A DNA stretch of 62,771 nucleotides from Paraburkholderia domus (GTDB taxonomy: Bacteria; Pseudomonadota; Gammaproteobacteria; Burkholderiales; Burkholderiaceae): positions 1 to 62,771 of the forward strand of contig NZ_CAJNAT010000037.1 of NCBI RefSeq assembly GCF_905220705.1, given 5' to 3'. Positions 45,597 to 54,834 of the stretch are shown in pieces. A program made the translations under genes and the position numbers. Each line of letters starts with the position of its first letter. Position 1 is the first letter of the stretch. The notes below the pieces were generated by a model, which saw nothing but the letters and a program-made list of their open reading frames with translations, did not search any database and was not told the origin of the DNA.

Positions 45597-47123
45597 TCAT
45601 TGTGCTGGCGATGTCACGACGCTTTGCCGAACCGCCCGCGCCGCCACCGGATAGCACAGCGCGCGATTGCGGCCGGCGTCCTTGGCCTCGTAGAGCGCCT
45701 CGTCCGCCGCGTTGACGAGTGCGCGGCTCGTCGCGAATACCTGACTGCCGGTGCACGCAATGCCGATGCTGATGGTCAGCACATGGTGCGAGCTCGCGAC
45801 ATGGCGAAGCTCGAGCGCCTGAACCGCAGAGCGAATTTTCTCGGCAATCACTCCCGCGCCGGTTTCGTCGGTATCGGGAAGCAGCACGGCGAATTCTTCA
45901 CCGCCGTAGCGTGCCGCGGTATCGCCCGGGCGCCGCACGCTCTGTCCGATGCAGCGCGCCACGGCGATGAGCGCATCGTCGCCGGCCGAATGGCCGTAGA
46001 GATCGTTGAAGCCCTTGAACGAGTCGACGTCGATCAGCAGCATCGACAACGGCCAGCCGTTGCGCTGCGCGCGGCGCCACTCCTCTTCCGCCTGTTCCTC
46101 GAAGGTGCGGCGATTGTTCAGGCCGGTCAGCCCGTCGGTGCGCGCCAGAACGCGCAACTCTTCTTCGGCCGCGCGGCGCTGCCGCAGTTGCTGCGAGAAC
46201 AGGATAGCGAGCGCAATGATCGCCACATCGAGGGCTGCGATCAGAATGCCGATGATCCACGCGCGATGCCGCCACTCCACGTAGATATCGCGTGTCGAGA
46301 GCGCAACATCGAGAATCAGCGGATACATATCGATATGGCGGAACGCGTACCAGCGCTCAACACCATCGATCGCCGCCGTGCCGAAGAAGTCCCCGCTCGG
46401 CTGCTCAGTAAAGCGCGAATAATTCGCGGTGCCAGTCAGATTGAGGCCGATGATTTTTGGATCGTAAGGACGCCGCATCAGCATCGTGCCGTCGCTCAGC
46501 ATCAGCGCCATCGAGCCACCCGCGCCGAGATTCATGCCGGCGAACAGGTGCCTGAAGTAAGTCAGCCGCATCGTGCCGACCACCACACCGCCGAAGCTGC
46601 CGTCCGGTCGCGATATGCGCCGGCTCAAGGCAATACTCACGTCCTTGGTGTTCACCTTGGGCGCAAACGGATGGCTGACATACAGGCCGACATTGGGAGA
46701 GTCGCGCTGAACCTGGAAGTAATCACGGTCGGCGAGATTGAGTCGACGCGGAGGCATTGCTTGAGAATCGAACACGACGTTGCCGGCGGTGTCGAGGACG
46801 AACATCGAACCGAGGTCTTTTGCGCTGGCGGAGCCGTCGAACAGCACCATCTGGCGGATCGCCGGCGGCAGGTCCAGCACACCGGCTTGTTTCAGACCCT
46901 CGATTACCGCCCGCAACGACAAATCGTAGATCTCGAGGTTGCGCGACACGTCACGCTCGACGAGCAGAGAGACGTTGAAGACGGAATCCTGCGCGCGCCG
47001 CAGCGCGTCATCGCGCATCTGCGCCAGCACCCATACGGCAATCGCGAGTATCGCGCTGGCCAGCACGATACTGATCGCAATCACGATGTTGGGTCGGCGC
47101 GTCACCATGAGCTTTTCATTCAA
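45597..47123 (-). CDS. Membrane diguanylate cyclase with dCache sensor
   Basis: This 508-residue protein has TM1 (about 14-35), a periplasmic double-Cache domain (about 40-285, with LGSMFVLDTAGNVVFDS, DRDYFQVQRDSPNVGLYVS and FGGVVVGTMRL), TM2 (about 287-310) and a GGDEF domain (about 335-490). The active site RYGGEEFAVLLP is intact near 403. An RPGD inhibition-site motif lies five residues before it, so product feedback is expected. It makes c-di-GMP in response to a periplasmic signal. It counters the two EAL proteins at 25390 and 37179. Confidence 0.94.
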   Translation of the reverse strand: MNEKLMVTRRPNIVIAISIVLASAILAIAVWVLAQMRDDALRRAQDSVFNVSLLVERDVSRNLEIYDLSLRAVIEGLKQAGVLDLPPAIRQMVLFDGSASAKDLGSMFVLDTAGNVVFDSQAMPPRRLNLADRDYFQVQRDSPNVGLYVSHPFAPKVNTKDVSIALSRRISRPDGSFGGVVVGTMRLTYFRHLFAGMNLGAGGSMALMLSDGTMLMRRPYDPKIIGLNLTGTANYSRFTEQPSGDFFGTAAIDGVERWYAFRHIDMYPLILDVALSTRDIYVEWRHRAWIIGILIAALDVAIIALAILFSQQLRQRRAAEEELRVLARTDGLTGLNNRRTFEEQAEEEWRRAQRNGWPLSMLLIDVDSFKGFNDLYGHSAGDDALIAVARCIGQSVRRPGDTAARYGGEEFAVLLPDTDETGAGVIAEKIRSAVQALELRHVASSHHVLTISIGIACTGSQVFATSRALVNAADEALYEAKDAGRNRALCYPVAARAVRQSVVTSPAQ

Positions 47124-47383
47124 TCAGGCGCTGACCTACGCGCTTGAAGAAGTTGGGCGCGTCCGGAAGGTTTGGCCCGTGAACCGGTAGCGTACCAGAC
47201 GCTGAGCCGCGGCAAATGCTGAATAAGACAGGTTTTTGGCGGGTCAGGCGAAAATTTCGAGATGGCGCGCCTCAAGCTGCAGGCGCTCGTGCGGTGCGGG
47301 GCGTTGAGGGGCGGTGCGGCGGCGCCAGCATCCTGTTTCCAGAACGCCACGGGCGCAGATGGTGCGCCGGCACCGGCGCTCAG

Positions 47384-47418
47384 CAAAAAAAAGAAGCTGG
47401 GCGTAGACGTCACGCCCA
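47384..47418 (-). terminator. Rho-independent terminator after the NAD(P)-binding gene
   Basis: On the minus strand TGGGCGT and ACGCCCA (47398-47404 and 47412-47418) form a seven-base stem, followed by GCTTC and a long T run (47384-47392). It lies ten bases beyond the gene ending at 47428. The rest of the 304-base gap up to 47123 holds no gene I can support. Confidence 0.8.
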
Positions 47419-47427
47419 TCCAGACGC

Positions 47428-48129
47428 TCAGCCGGCGTGCAGGTCGAGCGCCGGCTCGGATGCGGTGCGACTCAGCGCGCAGATATCGGCGACTTCGAGC
47501 ACGGCTTTGGCGGCGCCATGGCGCGCGACCGCCAGCATCGCCTGGCCCATGTCTTCGGTGCTCACGATCAGGTTGGGCAAAAGCGCGCGCAACGTCGGCA
47601 GGAGAGGCTTAGCCAGCGCATAAAACAGCCGGAACGAGCGAGTCTTCGAGCGGGCGCCGTTCAAGGGCTCGATCACCCCCGGACGAAACAGATAGACGGC
47701 CTTGAACGGCAACTGCTGCAACGCGTTCTCAGTCCTGCCCTTGACGCGGGCCCACATGCTGCGGCCGTGCTCGGTGCTGTCGGTACCGGCGCCGGAAACG
47801 TAGACGAAGGTCATCTGTGGATTGAGGCGGGAAAGCGTCCGCGCGGCCGCCAGCGTCAGGTCATAGGTCAGCCGCGTGTACTCGGATTCCGGCATCCCCG
47901 CCGACGACACCCCCAGACAGAAGAAGCATGCATCGAAACCCGTCAACGATGCTTCCAGCGCCCGGTAGTCCATCAGGTCCGGCTGGATCAGTTCGACGAG
48001 GCGCGGATCCAGTTGGCCAGTGCGAGTGCGGCCAACTGTCTGGACCGCCTCGACGTCAGGCGCGCGCAGGCATTCGCGCAATACGCCTTGCCCGACCATG
48101 CCGGTCGCGCCGAATATCAGAACTTTCAT
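47428..48129 (-). CDS. NAD(P)-binding epimerase-like protein
   Basis: This 233-residue protein starts at 48129 (MKVLIFGATGMVGQGVLREC), where GGAG lies upstream; the long open extension before it is not coding. The Rossmann motif GATGMVGQG and VYVSGAGTDSTEHG place it in the atypical SDR or NAD(P)H-binding group related to human HTATIP2 and YbjT-like proteins. It lacks the usual YxxxK in full. It is the third gene of a TetR-SDR-reductase cluster on the minus strand. Confidence 0.85.
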   Translation of the reverse strand: MKVLIFGATGMVGQGVLRECLRAPDVEAVQTVGRTRTGQLDPRLVELIQPDLMDYRALEASLTGFDACFFCLGVSSAGMPESEYTRLTYDLTLAAARTLSRLNPQMTFVYVSGAGTDSTEHGRSMWARVKGRTENALQQLPFKAVYLFRPGVIEPLNGARSKTRSFRLFYALAKPLLPTLRALLPNLIVSTEDMGQAMLAVARHGAAKAVLEVADICALSRTASEPALDLHAG

Positions 48130-48211
48130 GATGCATGCTCCATGGTCGCGCCCGGCCAGCGCGCGTTGGTGGGTCCTTCGAATACGTCCCTCAGGCGGTC
48201 GGGACGAGTCC

Positions 48212-49087
48212 TCAGGCTTCTGCTGATGCGCCCGGAAAGGCCGGCAGCGGCGTTGGCGCGGAGAAGTCGGTGGCGGCACTGACCGCCTGCCACGCTTCGG
48301 CGCTTGCTGCGCGCGCCTTGTCGCCTTCGCCGGCGTAATGCAGCGCATCGCTACCCAGCAAGAGATGCGCCGGTAAAGAATCGTGATACGCGAGCTTCAG
48401 CACCACTTGCGCAACCTTCGCCGGATCGCCGGTTTCACGGCCGACGTGTTGAGACAGCATATCCGCCACGGCGCCGACCGACGGCACATAATCCGGCAAC
48501 AATTCCGGCGTCGCGCCGCTCGCCTCGGTGCCCCAATCTGTTTTCATGCCGCCCGGCTCGAGCGCAGTCACGTGGACGCCGAACGGTGCGAGCTCCTCGC
48601 TGATCACCTCGGTGAAACCGCCGACCGCCCACTTCGCAGCCTGATACGCGCTCAGTCCCGCAATCCCGACGCGGCCGCCCACCGAGGAAATCTGGATCAC
48701 GTGGCCGGCTCGCTGTTTCCGCAGTACCGGGAGCGCTGCGCGTGTCACGTTGACGACGCCATAGAAATTAGTGTCGATCTGCGCCCGGAAATCCTCCTCG
48801 GTAGTTTGCTCGAACGGCGCCAGGTGACCGAAGCCCGCATTGTTCACAACGACATCGAGGCGGCCGAAGGCGTCGACAGCGGCCTGTACCGCATTGCGTG
48901 CCGCCACCGGATCCGTGACGTCCAGCGCAACCGCCCGAACCTGCTCGCCATAGCGTGCCAGCAGATCTGCCAACTGACGCGGATCGCGCGCAGTAGCCAG
49001 GACGCGCTCGCCTGCGCGCAACGCTGCTTCGACGATTTCGCGCCCAAGCCCACGGGCACTTCCCGTAACCAACCAGACCTTCGACAT
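48212..49087 (-). CDS. Short-chain dehydrogenase/reductase
   Basis: This 291-residue classical SDR has the cofactor motif TGSARGLGREI, NNAGFG, the catalytic serine in QISSVGG and YQAAK (Tyr and Lys). The start at 49087 gives a six-base gap to AAGGAG; the ATG one codon upstream is too close. The substrate is unknown; these enzymes often reduce carbonyl compounds in stress responses. A copy of the TetR operator (49108-49127) sits immediately upstream, so it is probably repressed by the TetR protein encoded before it. Confidence 0.92.
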   Translation of the reverse strand: MSKVWLVTGSARGLGREIVEAALRAGERVLATARDPRQLADLLARYGEQVRAVALDVTDPVAARNAVQAAVDAFGRLDVVVNNAGFGHLAPFEQTTEEDFRAQIDTNFYGVVNVTRAALPVLRKQRAGHVIQISSVGGRVGIAGLSAYQAAKWAVGGFTEVISEELAPFGVHVTALEPGGMKTDWGTEASGATPELLPDYVPSVGAVADMLSQHVGRETGDPAKVAQVVLKLAYHDSLPAHLLLGSDALHYAGEGDKARAASAEAWQAVSAATDFSAPTPLPAFPGASAEA

Positions 49088-49107
49088 CATGCGCTCCTTA
49101 CATTTAA

Positions 49108-49127
49108 ATGAGCAAGCAATCACTCAT
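49108..49127. promoter_or_regulatory. TetR operator candidate upstream of the SDR gene
   Basis: ATGAG (49108-49112) and CTCAT (49123-49127) bracket a 20-base near-palindrome. Its right 13 bases (49115-49127) are the reverse complement of ATGAGTGATTGCT, which occurs again at 49744-49756 upstream of the tetR gene. Confidence 0.6.
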
Positions 49128-49143
49128 TAATCAGACAAAAAAA

Positions 49144-49716
49144 TTAGTTCTGGGCAATCGCGTGCCAGAACGCTTCAAAGCCGGCCTTGCGGTAACGGTC
49201 AGCGTCACCCGGTTCGCGAGCGATGAAATCCATGGTGGTTTCCGCCATCGCCGCCATGATCGCCGACACGAAAGCCGGCGGCTGATCACGCAACGCGCCA
49301 CTCGCCACGCTCGCCTGAATCATTGTGTTGATGTCCGCGAAGGACTGCATGCCGGTCGCTCGCGTGCAGTCGCTCAGGCGCTCCGACACGGACAGTTGCG
49401 CCATCGCCCGGCGTTTCTGCGGCTGCGCCACACCCCAGTCGACAAACTTGTTCCACACGTGCTGGGCACGATCGCGCACGCTGGCTTGCTTCGGGTAAGT
49501 CGTCATCATCACTTCGCGCAGCTCCGCCTTGATGTCCAGGTAGAGCTGGTTCAGCAGTTCGTCTTTATTGTCGAAGTACGTGAACAGCGTTCCCTCAGCC
49601 ACGCCCGCGAGTTTTGCGATGCGTGCGGTAGGCGCGCCCAAGCCCTGCTCGGCGACGACCTCGGCGGCGGCTGCAAGGATGGCGTTGCGTTTGTCTTCGC
49701 TTTTCGGACGGGCCAT
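49144..49716 (-). CDS. TetR family transcriptional regulator
   Basis: This 190-residue protein starts at 49716 (MARPKSEDKRNAILAAAAEV). The helix-turn-helix covers about 10-55 (APTARIAKLAGVAEGTLFTYFDNKDELL), followed by an all-helical ligand domain. It precedes the SDR gene by 56 bases on the same strand. Matching half-sites upstream of both genes suggest it represses itself and the SDR cluster until an unknown ligand, perhaps an electrophile, binds. Confidence 0.93.
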   Translation of the reverse strand: MARPKSEDKRNAILAAAAEVVAEQGLGAPTARIAKLAGVAEGTLFTYFDNKDELLNQLYLDIKAELREVMMTTYPKQASVRDRAQHVWNKFVDWGVAQPQKRRAMAQLSVSERLSDCTRATGMQSFADINTMIQASVASGALRDQPPAFVSAIMAAMAETTMDFIAREPGDADRYRKAGFEAFWHAIAQN

Positions 49717-49740
49717 ACGGATTGCTTCGGCTACAACCAA

Positions 49741-50176
49741 TAAATGAGTGATTGCTCAATCATATCCATGGATGACCACTCGTTCAAGCCATTTTTTGCT
49801 TGAGGCTTGTCAGCAGGTCACCTACTCCGGCATGCCCGAAAAATGAAAAGAAAATGTAATAAAAACTTTTCATCATGTGCCTAAATATATTCAAACCAAT
49901 AGAAAACGATGCGTTCTGCGTTCATCGTGTGCAAGCTTAGTAGAGGAATACCCACTATTCCTTAAGTACGTGAGAATTCGATCCGATAACCAATAAATGG
50001 GATGCCTATTTACTGCCTGACGTTCGACGCGTTTTTAACGATGCGTCTTATGGGAGGCACGAAGGGTAAACCGCGCGGGACTGCCGCGATAAACGGCAGC
50101 CATATAGACGCTCCCATGCCCGGACCTGAGAGTCCATTGCGAACGCTCTAACGTTTCGTTATTGGAGAAAAAAATC
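49741..50176. other. Divergent regulatory region, tetR / chemoreceptor
   Basis: It contains the tetR operator candidate ATGAGTGATTGCTCAAT (49744-49760), an AT-rich stretch (49840-50000) unlike the surrounding DNA, and a sigma-28-like promoter (49962-49989). No ORF is supported. Confidence 0.6.
49962..49989 (+). promoter_or_regulatory. Candidate sigma-28 (FliA) promoter for the chemoreceptor
   Basis: TTAAGTAC (49962-49969), 12 bases, then TCCGATAA (49982-49989) resembles the flagellar sigma consensus TAAAGTTT-N11-GCCGATAA. It lies about 185 bases before the chemoreceptor start, which would leave a long leader. Chemoreceptor genes are commonly FliA-dependent. Confidence 0.5.
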
Positions 50177-51901
50177 GTGACACTTAAGCATCTCACCATC
50201 AAGTCCAAACTCATTGCCGGTTTCGGCATGCTATCTCTCATTGTCGTCGCGGTTTCCGGCCTTTCCCTGAAGGCGCTGAGCGATTCAACCGATGGTTTTT
50301 CCAACTACGTACACGGCATCAATGCACGCGCCGACATGGCGGTGCAGGTTCGAACCGCAGTCGATCGCCGGGCGATCGCAGCACGCAATCTCGTGCTCGT
50401 GACCAAACCTCAGGACCTTGAAATAGAGAAAGCCGACGTGACGCAGGCGCACGAAGACGTGCAAAACGATCTGAAAAAGCTCAACGACATGATCGCGAGC
50501 GCGACCGACACATCGGAGAAAGCGCGCAGCCTCGTCGCCGAGATCAATCGGGTCGAATCGGCTTATGGTCCGGTTGCCCTCAACATCGTCAACCTCGCGC
50601 TCACCAACAAGCGTGACGAGGCGATCGTCGAGATGGACGATCACTGCCGGCCGCTACTTGCCGCGCTGATCCGCTCGACCAACGCGTATGCCGACTACAC
50701 GCGCTCACGCCAGGAACAACTGGTCAACGAGTACACGGCGCATTACGAAAACCAGCGCAATCTGTTGATCGCGATCTGCCTCATCGCGTTGGGGCTCGCC
50801 GTCAGCGCGTGCGTGGTGATCACACGCGCGGTGACCGGACCGCTGCGTTTTGCGATCGACGTCGCGCGTACCGTGTCGGAAGGCGATCTGCGCACACGCA
50901 TCACCGTCGACGGCAGCGATGAAACCAGCAAACTGCTGAGCGCGCTGCGCGAGATGAACGAGCGGTTGACGGCGATCGTCGGACGGGTGCGCGACAGCAG
51001 CACCAGCATCGCCGGCGCGGCGCGTCAGATCGCAGCGGGCAATATGGACCTGAGCCAGCGCACTGAGCAGCAGGCAGCCTCGTTGCAGGAAACCGCTTCC
51101 AGCATGGAGGAACTCACCTCGACAGTTAAGCAGAATGCCGACAATGCGCAGCAAGGCAGCATGCTGGCTGCGAATGCTTCGTCGGTGGCGCAAAAGGGTA
51201 GCGAGGTCGTCGGCCAGGTGGTGAACACGATGCATGACATCAGCGACAGTTCGACCAAGATCGCGGATATCACGGGCATCATCGAAGGCATTGCGTTCCA
51301 GACGAACATCCTCGCGCTGAACGCGGCAGTTGAAGCCGCGCGTGCGGGCGAACAAGGGCGGGGTTTCGCGGTGGTCGCAAGCGAAGTCAGAAGCCTGGCT
51401 CAACGTTCATCGAGTGCGGCAAAGGAGATCAAGGATCTGATCGCCAACTCTGTGGAAAAGATCCGCGATGGCTCGGCGCTCGCTGGTGAGGCGGGCAAGA
51501 CGATGACCGAAGTGACTCAGGCCGTGGCACGCGTGACGGACATCATGTCGGAGATCGCCGCGGCATCGATTGAACAAAGCCGTGGTATCGAGCAGGTCAA
51601 TCAGGCCATTACGCAGATGGACAACGTCACGCAACAGAATGCGGCTTTGGTGGAAGAGGCTGCAGCGGCTTCGCGGTCGATGGAAGATCAGGGGGAACAA
51701 TTGAATGAAGCCGTAGCGTTTTTTCAGGTGAAGGACGCTGCACCTGCGGTAGCGCCCGCACCCGCCCGGCGGGAGGCGCCGCGGCGCGAGGTTGCGGTTG
51801 CTGTTGCCCCGCAGCGCGTTGTGCGGGCCACGGCAGTTGCGCCGGCTGCTGCGCTTGCTACCGCGACTGCCGGTGCGAATGACGGGTGGGATAAGTTCTG
51901 A
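50177..51901 (+). CDS. Methyl-accepting chemotaxis protein with CheR-type tail
   Basis: This 574-residue chemoreceptor has a GTG start at 50177, decided by GGAGA at 50164-50168. TM1 (about 9-30), a four-helix-bundle ligand domain (about 35-185), TM2 (about 188-208), HAMP and the signalling hairpin are in order. The tip EGIAFQTNILALNAAVEAAR is intact. After the hairpin comes a flexible Ala/Pro/Val linker (about 515-565) and the end GWDKF, which fits the xWxxF pentapeptide that tethers CheR and CheB. The receptor therefore looks like a high-abundance, self-adapting type. The ligand is unknown. Confidence 0.93.
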   Translation: MTLKHLTIKSKLIAGFGMLSLIVVAVSGLSLKALSDSTDGFSNYVHGINARADMAVQVRTAVDRRAIAARNLVLVTKPQDLEIEKADVTQAHEDVQNDLKKLNDMIASATDTSEKARSLVAEINRVESAYGPVALNIVNLALTNKRDEAIVEMDDHCRPLLAALIRSTNAYADYTRSRQEQLVNEYTAHYENQRNLLIAICLIALGLAVSACVVITRAVTGPLRFAIDVARTVSEGDLRTRITVDGSDETSKLLSALREMNERLTAIVGRVRDSSTSIAGAARQIAAGNMDLSQRTEQQAASLQETASSMEELTSTVKQNADNAQQGSMLAANASSVAQKGSEVVGQVVNTMHDISDSSTKIADITGIIEGIAFQTNILALNAAVEAARAGEQGRGFAVVASEVRSLAQRSSSAAKEIKDLIANSVEKIRDGSALAGEAGKTMTEVTQAVARVTDIMSEIAAASIEQSRGIEQVNQAITQMDNVTQQNAALVEEAAAASRSMEDQGEQLNEAVAFFQVKDAAPAVAPAPARREAPRREVAVAVAPQRVVRATAVAPAAALATATAGANDGWDKF

Positions 51902-51909
51902 TTGGACTC

Positions 51910-51940
51910 GCGCCCCCGCGTGCCAGGCACGCGGGGGCGC
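51910..51940. terminator. 15-bp perfect hairpin between convergent genes
   Basis: GCGCCCCCGCGTGCC (51910-51924) pairs with GGCACGCGGGGGCGC (51926-51940) around one base. No T run follows. It begins nine bases after the chemoreceptor stop and probably marks the transcript end for both convergent genes. Confidence 0.6.
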
Positions 51941-51979
51941 AGATCATCACGACGTGGCGCGCCGTCTTCGGTTAGTCGG

Positions 51980-54190
51980 TCAGGCGGTCTTTTCCGAAGC
52001 GGCAAGGAACGGCAGCGACTGAATCCGCCTGCCGGTGGCCGCGAAGATCGCATTCGCCACCGCCGGCCCGACCGGTGCGACGCCTGGCTCACCGACACCT
52101 GTCGGTGCTTCGCCCGACTGCACGATATGCACCTCGACCTTGGGCATCTCGGCGATCCGCAGCACCTGGTAGCCATCGAAGTTGTTCTGCTCGACCTTGC
52201 CGTCCTTCAGCGTGATCGCGCTGTGCAACGCCGCGCCGAGACCGAAGCCAATGCCACCTTCCATCTGTGCGGCGATGACGTCGGGATTGATCGGTGTGCC
52301 GCAATCCACCGCACAGACGACGCGCTCCACTTTCACGTTACCGTCCTTGTCGACGGAGACTTCCGCGACTTGTGCGACGAACGTCTTGAACGCCTCGGCC
52401 ACCGCGATGCCGCGCCCGCGCCCCTTCGGCGACGGTTTGGCGGGGTCCCAGCCCGCTTTCTGCGCGGCAAGTTCAAGCACGGCCTGCATGCGCGGTTCGT
52501 GCTCAAGCAGATCGCGGCGGAAAACGAACGGGTCCTTGCCCGCGGCGTGCGCGGCTTCGTCGATAAACGCCTCGACCGCAAATGCCGTATGCGAGCTGCC
52601 GACCACCCGCCACCACAACACGGGCACGCCGGTCTGCGTGGTCGTCAGTTCGACCGAGATGTTCGGAATCGCGTAGGCCACGTTGGCGGCCCCCTCGACG
52701 GACGTCCCGTCGATCCCGTTCTTGACCATCACGCTTGCGAAAGGCGTGCCGGCAAGGATCGACTGACCGACGATGCGATGCTGCCAGGCGACGAGCTTGC
52801 CGTCGGCGGTGAGGCCCGCGTCGAGCTTGTGGAAGTACATCGGCCGATAGAGGCCGCCGTGGATGTCGTCCTCGCGGGTCCACTGCAGCTTGACCGGCGT
52901 ACCGTTCGCACCCAGCGCCTTCGCGATCGACACGGCCTCGACGATATAGTCCGACTGGGTGTTCGCGCGTCTGCCGAAGCTGCCTCCCGCATACAGCGTG
53001 TGAATCTTCACCTGCTGCGGATCGAGCCCGGCCGTGCGTGCGGCATTGCCCTGGTCGACGGTCTGAAACTGGTCGCCGGCCCAGATCTCGCAACTATCGG
53101 GGGTGAGCTTGACGACGGCGTCGAGTGGCTCCATCGGTGCATGAGCGAGATACGGGAACGTGTAGGTCGCCGAGATTTTCTTCGCCGCGCCTGCAAGCGC
53201 CTGTGTCGCATCGCCGTCCTTGCGGGCGGATGCGCCGGGCTGTTCGGCAAGCTGCCGGTACTCGGCCATGATTGCATCCGAGCTGCGCTTTTCGGCCTTC
53301 GAATCGTCCCATTCGACTTTCAGCGCATCGCGGCCCTGCTTCGCCGCCCAGAAACCCTTCGCGACCACCGCAACACCGCCCGGCACCTGCACGACCGAGA
53401 CGACGCCCGGCACCGCTTTCGCGGCCGACGCATCGAACGACTTGACCGTCGCACCGAAGAGCGGCGGACGCTGCAGCAACGCGACCAGCATGCCGGGGAA
53501 TGTCACGTCGAGCGTGAACTGCGCGGTGCCGTTGGTTTTCGGTGGCACGTCAACACGCGGCAGTTGATGCCCGATCAAACGAAAATCCTTCGGCGATTTG
53601 AGCGTGACCGTGTCCGGCACCGGCAAGCGCGACGCCGCCGACGCGAGCGAGCCGTAGGTCGCGGTCCGGTTCGTGGCTGCGTGATGAACATTGCCGTCGC
53701 GCGTCGTCAACTCAGACGCGGGCACCTTCCACTGCGCAGCGGCGGCGGAGACCAGCATCGCGCGCGCTTTCGCGCCGGCATCGCGCAATTGCATCCACGA
53801 GTTGGCCATCGCCGAACTGCCGCCCGTGCCCTGGATCGTACCGAACGCAAGATTCGCGTAGCGCTTCGCATCGGCGGGCGCGCTTTCGACACGCACGTCC
53901 TGCCAGTTCGCATCCAGCTCTTCCGCGACGATCGTCGCGATGCCGGTGTATGCGCCCTGGCCCATCTCGACGTGTTTGGCGATGACCGTGACGCTGTTGT
54001 CCGGCGCGACACGCAGGAACGCATTCGGCGCGAATGTCGCGTCGGGTATCGTGGCGGCGAGCGCGCGGCGGCCCGTGCCCGCCCATTCGAAGCCGATGGT
54101 CAGACCGACTGCTGCGACGGCGCCGGCTGCTTTCAGGAAGGTCCGGCGCGACGGGCGTACCGCATCCGTGAGATCGATATCGGTCGTCAT
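51980..54190 (-). CDS. Molybdopterin-binding large subunit, xanthine dehydrogenase family, Tat-exported
   Basis: This 736-residue protein begins with a twin-arginine signal (SRRTFLK at 14-20, then a hydrophobic stretch to about 46). It continues with the molybdopterin domains of the isoquinoline 1-oxidoreductase/aldehyde oxidase type: KHVEMGQGAYTGIATIVAEE, GTGGSSAMANSW, YAGGSFGRR, MEGGIGFGLGAALHSA and the catalytic Glu in VGEPGVAPVGPAVANAI. It hydroxylates an aldehyde or N-heterocycle in the periplasm. It starts two bases after the 2Fe-2S subunit gene. No FAD subunit is present, so electrons probably go to a cytochrome. The substrate is unknown. Confidence 0.92.
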   Translation of the reverse strand: MTTDIDLTDAVRPSRRTFLKAAGAVAAVGLTIGFEWAGTGRRALAATIPDATFAPNAFLRVAPDNSVTVIAKHVEMGQGAYTGIATIVAEELDANWQDVRVESAPADAKRYANLAFGTIQGTGGSSAMANSWMQLRDAGAKARAMLVSAAAAQWKVPASELTTRDGNVHHAATNRTATYGSLASAASRLPVPDTVTLKSPKDFRLIGHQLPRVDVPPKTNGTAQFTLDVTFPGMLVALLQRPPLFGATVKSFDASAAKAVPGVVSVVQVPGGVAVVAKGFWAAKQGRDALKVEWDDSKAEKRSSDAIMAEYRQLAEQPGASARKDGDATQALAGAAKKISATYTFPYLAHAPMEPLDAVVKLTPDSCEIWAGDQFQTVDQGNAARTAGLDPQQVKIHTLYAGGSFGRRANTQSDYIVEAVSIAKALGANGTPVKLQWTREDDIHGGLYRPMYFHKLDAGLTADGKLVAWQHRIVGQSILAGTPFASVMVKNGIDGTSVEGAANVAYAIPNISVELTTTQTGVPVLWWRVVGSSHTAFAVEAFIDEAAHAAGKDPFVFRRDLLEHEPRMQAVLELAAQKAGWDPAKPSPKGRGRGIAVAEAFKTFVAQVAEVSVDKDGNVKVERVVCAVDCGTPINPDVIAAQMEGGIGFGLGAALHSAITLKDGKVEQNNFDGYQVLRIAEMPKVEVHIVQSGEAPTGVGEPGVAPVGPAVANAIFAATGRRIQSLPFLAASEKTA

Positions 54191-54192
54191 GG

Positions 54193-54654
54193 TCAGGCCT
54201 TCAGGGTGGCAGCGGCTTCGTGGATGGCCGCGCGAATGCGGGTGTAGGTCGCACAGCGGCAGAGATTGCCGTTCATCGCGGCGTCGATGTCGGCGTCAGT
54301 GGGCGTCGCGTTATGTTCGAGCAAGGCTGTCGCGGACATGATCTGTCCGGACTGGCAGTACCCGCACTGCGGTACTTGCAGCTTGACCCATGCAGCCTGG
54401 ATGGCCTTTGCGGGCCGGCTTTCGATGCCTTCAATCGTTGTAATGCGCTTCCCAGCAATAGCTGCGAGCGGCAGCACGCACGAGCGGGTGGCTTCGCCTT
54501 CCAGATGAACCGTGCAGGCGCCGCATTGCGCCATGCCGCAGCCGAACTTCGTGCCGTGCAGGCCCGCATTCTCGCGGATCGCCCAGAGGAGCGGTGTGGT
54601 GGGATCGGCATCGAGCGTAACGTTCTTGCCGTTGAGGACAAACGATGTAGACAT
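54193..54654 (-). CDS. 2Fe-2S small subunit of the molybdenum hydroxylase
   Basis: This 153-residue protein starts at 54654 (MSTSFVLNGKNVTLD) behind GGAGAGG. The plant-type cluster is held by CGMAQCGACTV, and the second cluster by CGYCQSGQ and LCRCATYTRI. It has no signal peptide, so it should be carried through the Tat pathway by the large subunit. It is the first gene of a two-gene operon divergent from an AraC regulator. It passes electrons from the molybdenum site to an acceptor. Confidence 0.94.
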   Translation of the reverse strand: MSTSFVLNGKNVTLDADPTTPLLWAIRENAGLHGTKFGCGMAQCGACTVHLEGEATRSCVLPLAAIAGKRITTIEGIESRPAKAIQAAWVKLQVPQCGYCQSGQIMSATALLEHNATPTDADIDAAMNGNLCRCATYTRIRAAIHEAAATLKA

Positions 54655-54834
54655 TGAACCTCTCCGTGGGGAAAGCCCGGACTTGGCGCCGGGTGTACGC
54701 GGCAGTGTGTACCGACTGCCTGCTGTTGCCTTTACACAATCCTGCAAAATTATTGAACAATGCTGCAAATCCGGCAGTCCAGCCGCGATTGCCCGGCAAC
54801 AGTTGGTATGCTCGATTCCGTCAATCGGATTTAA

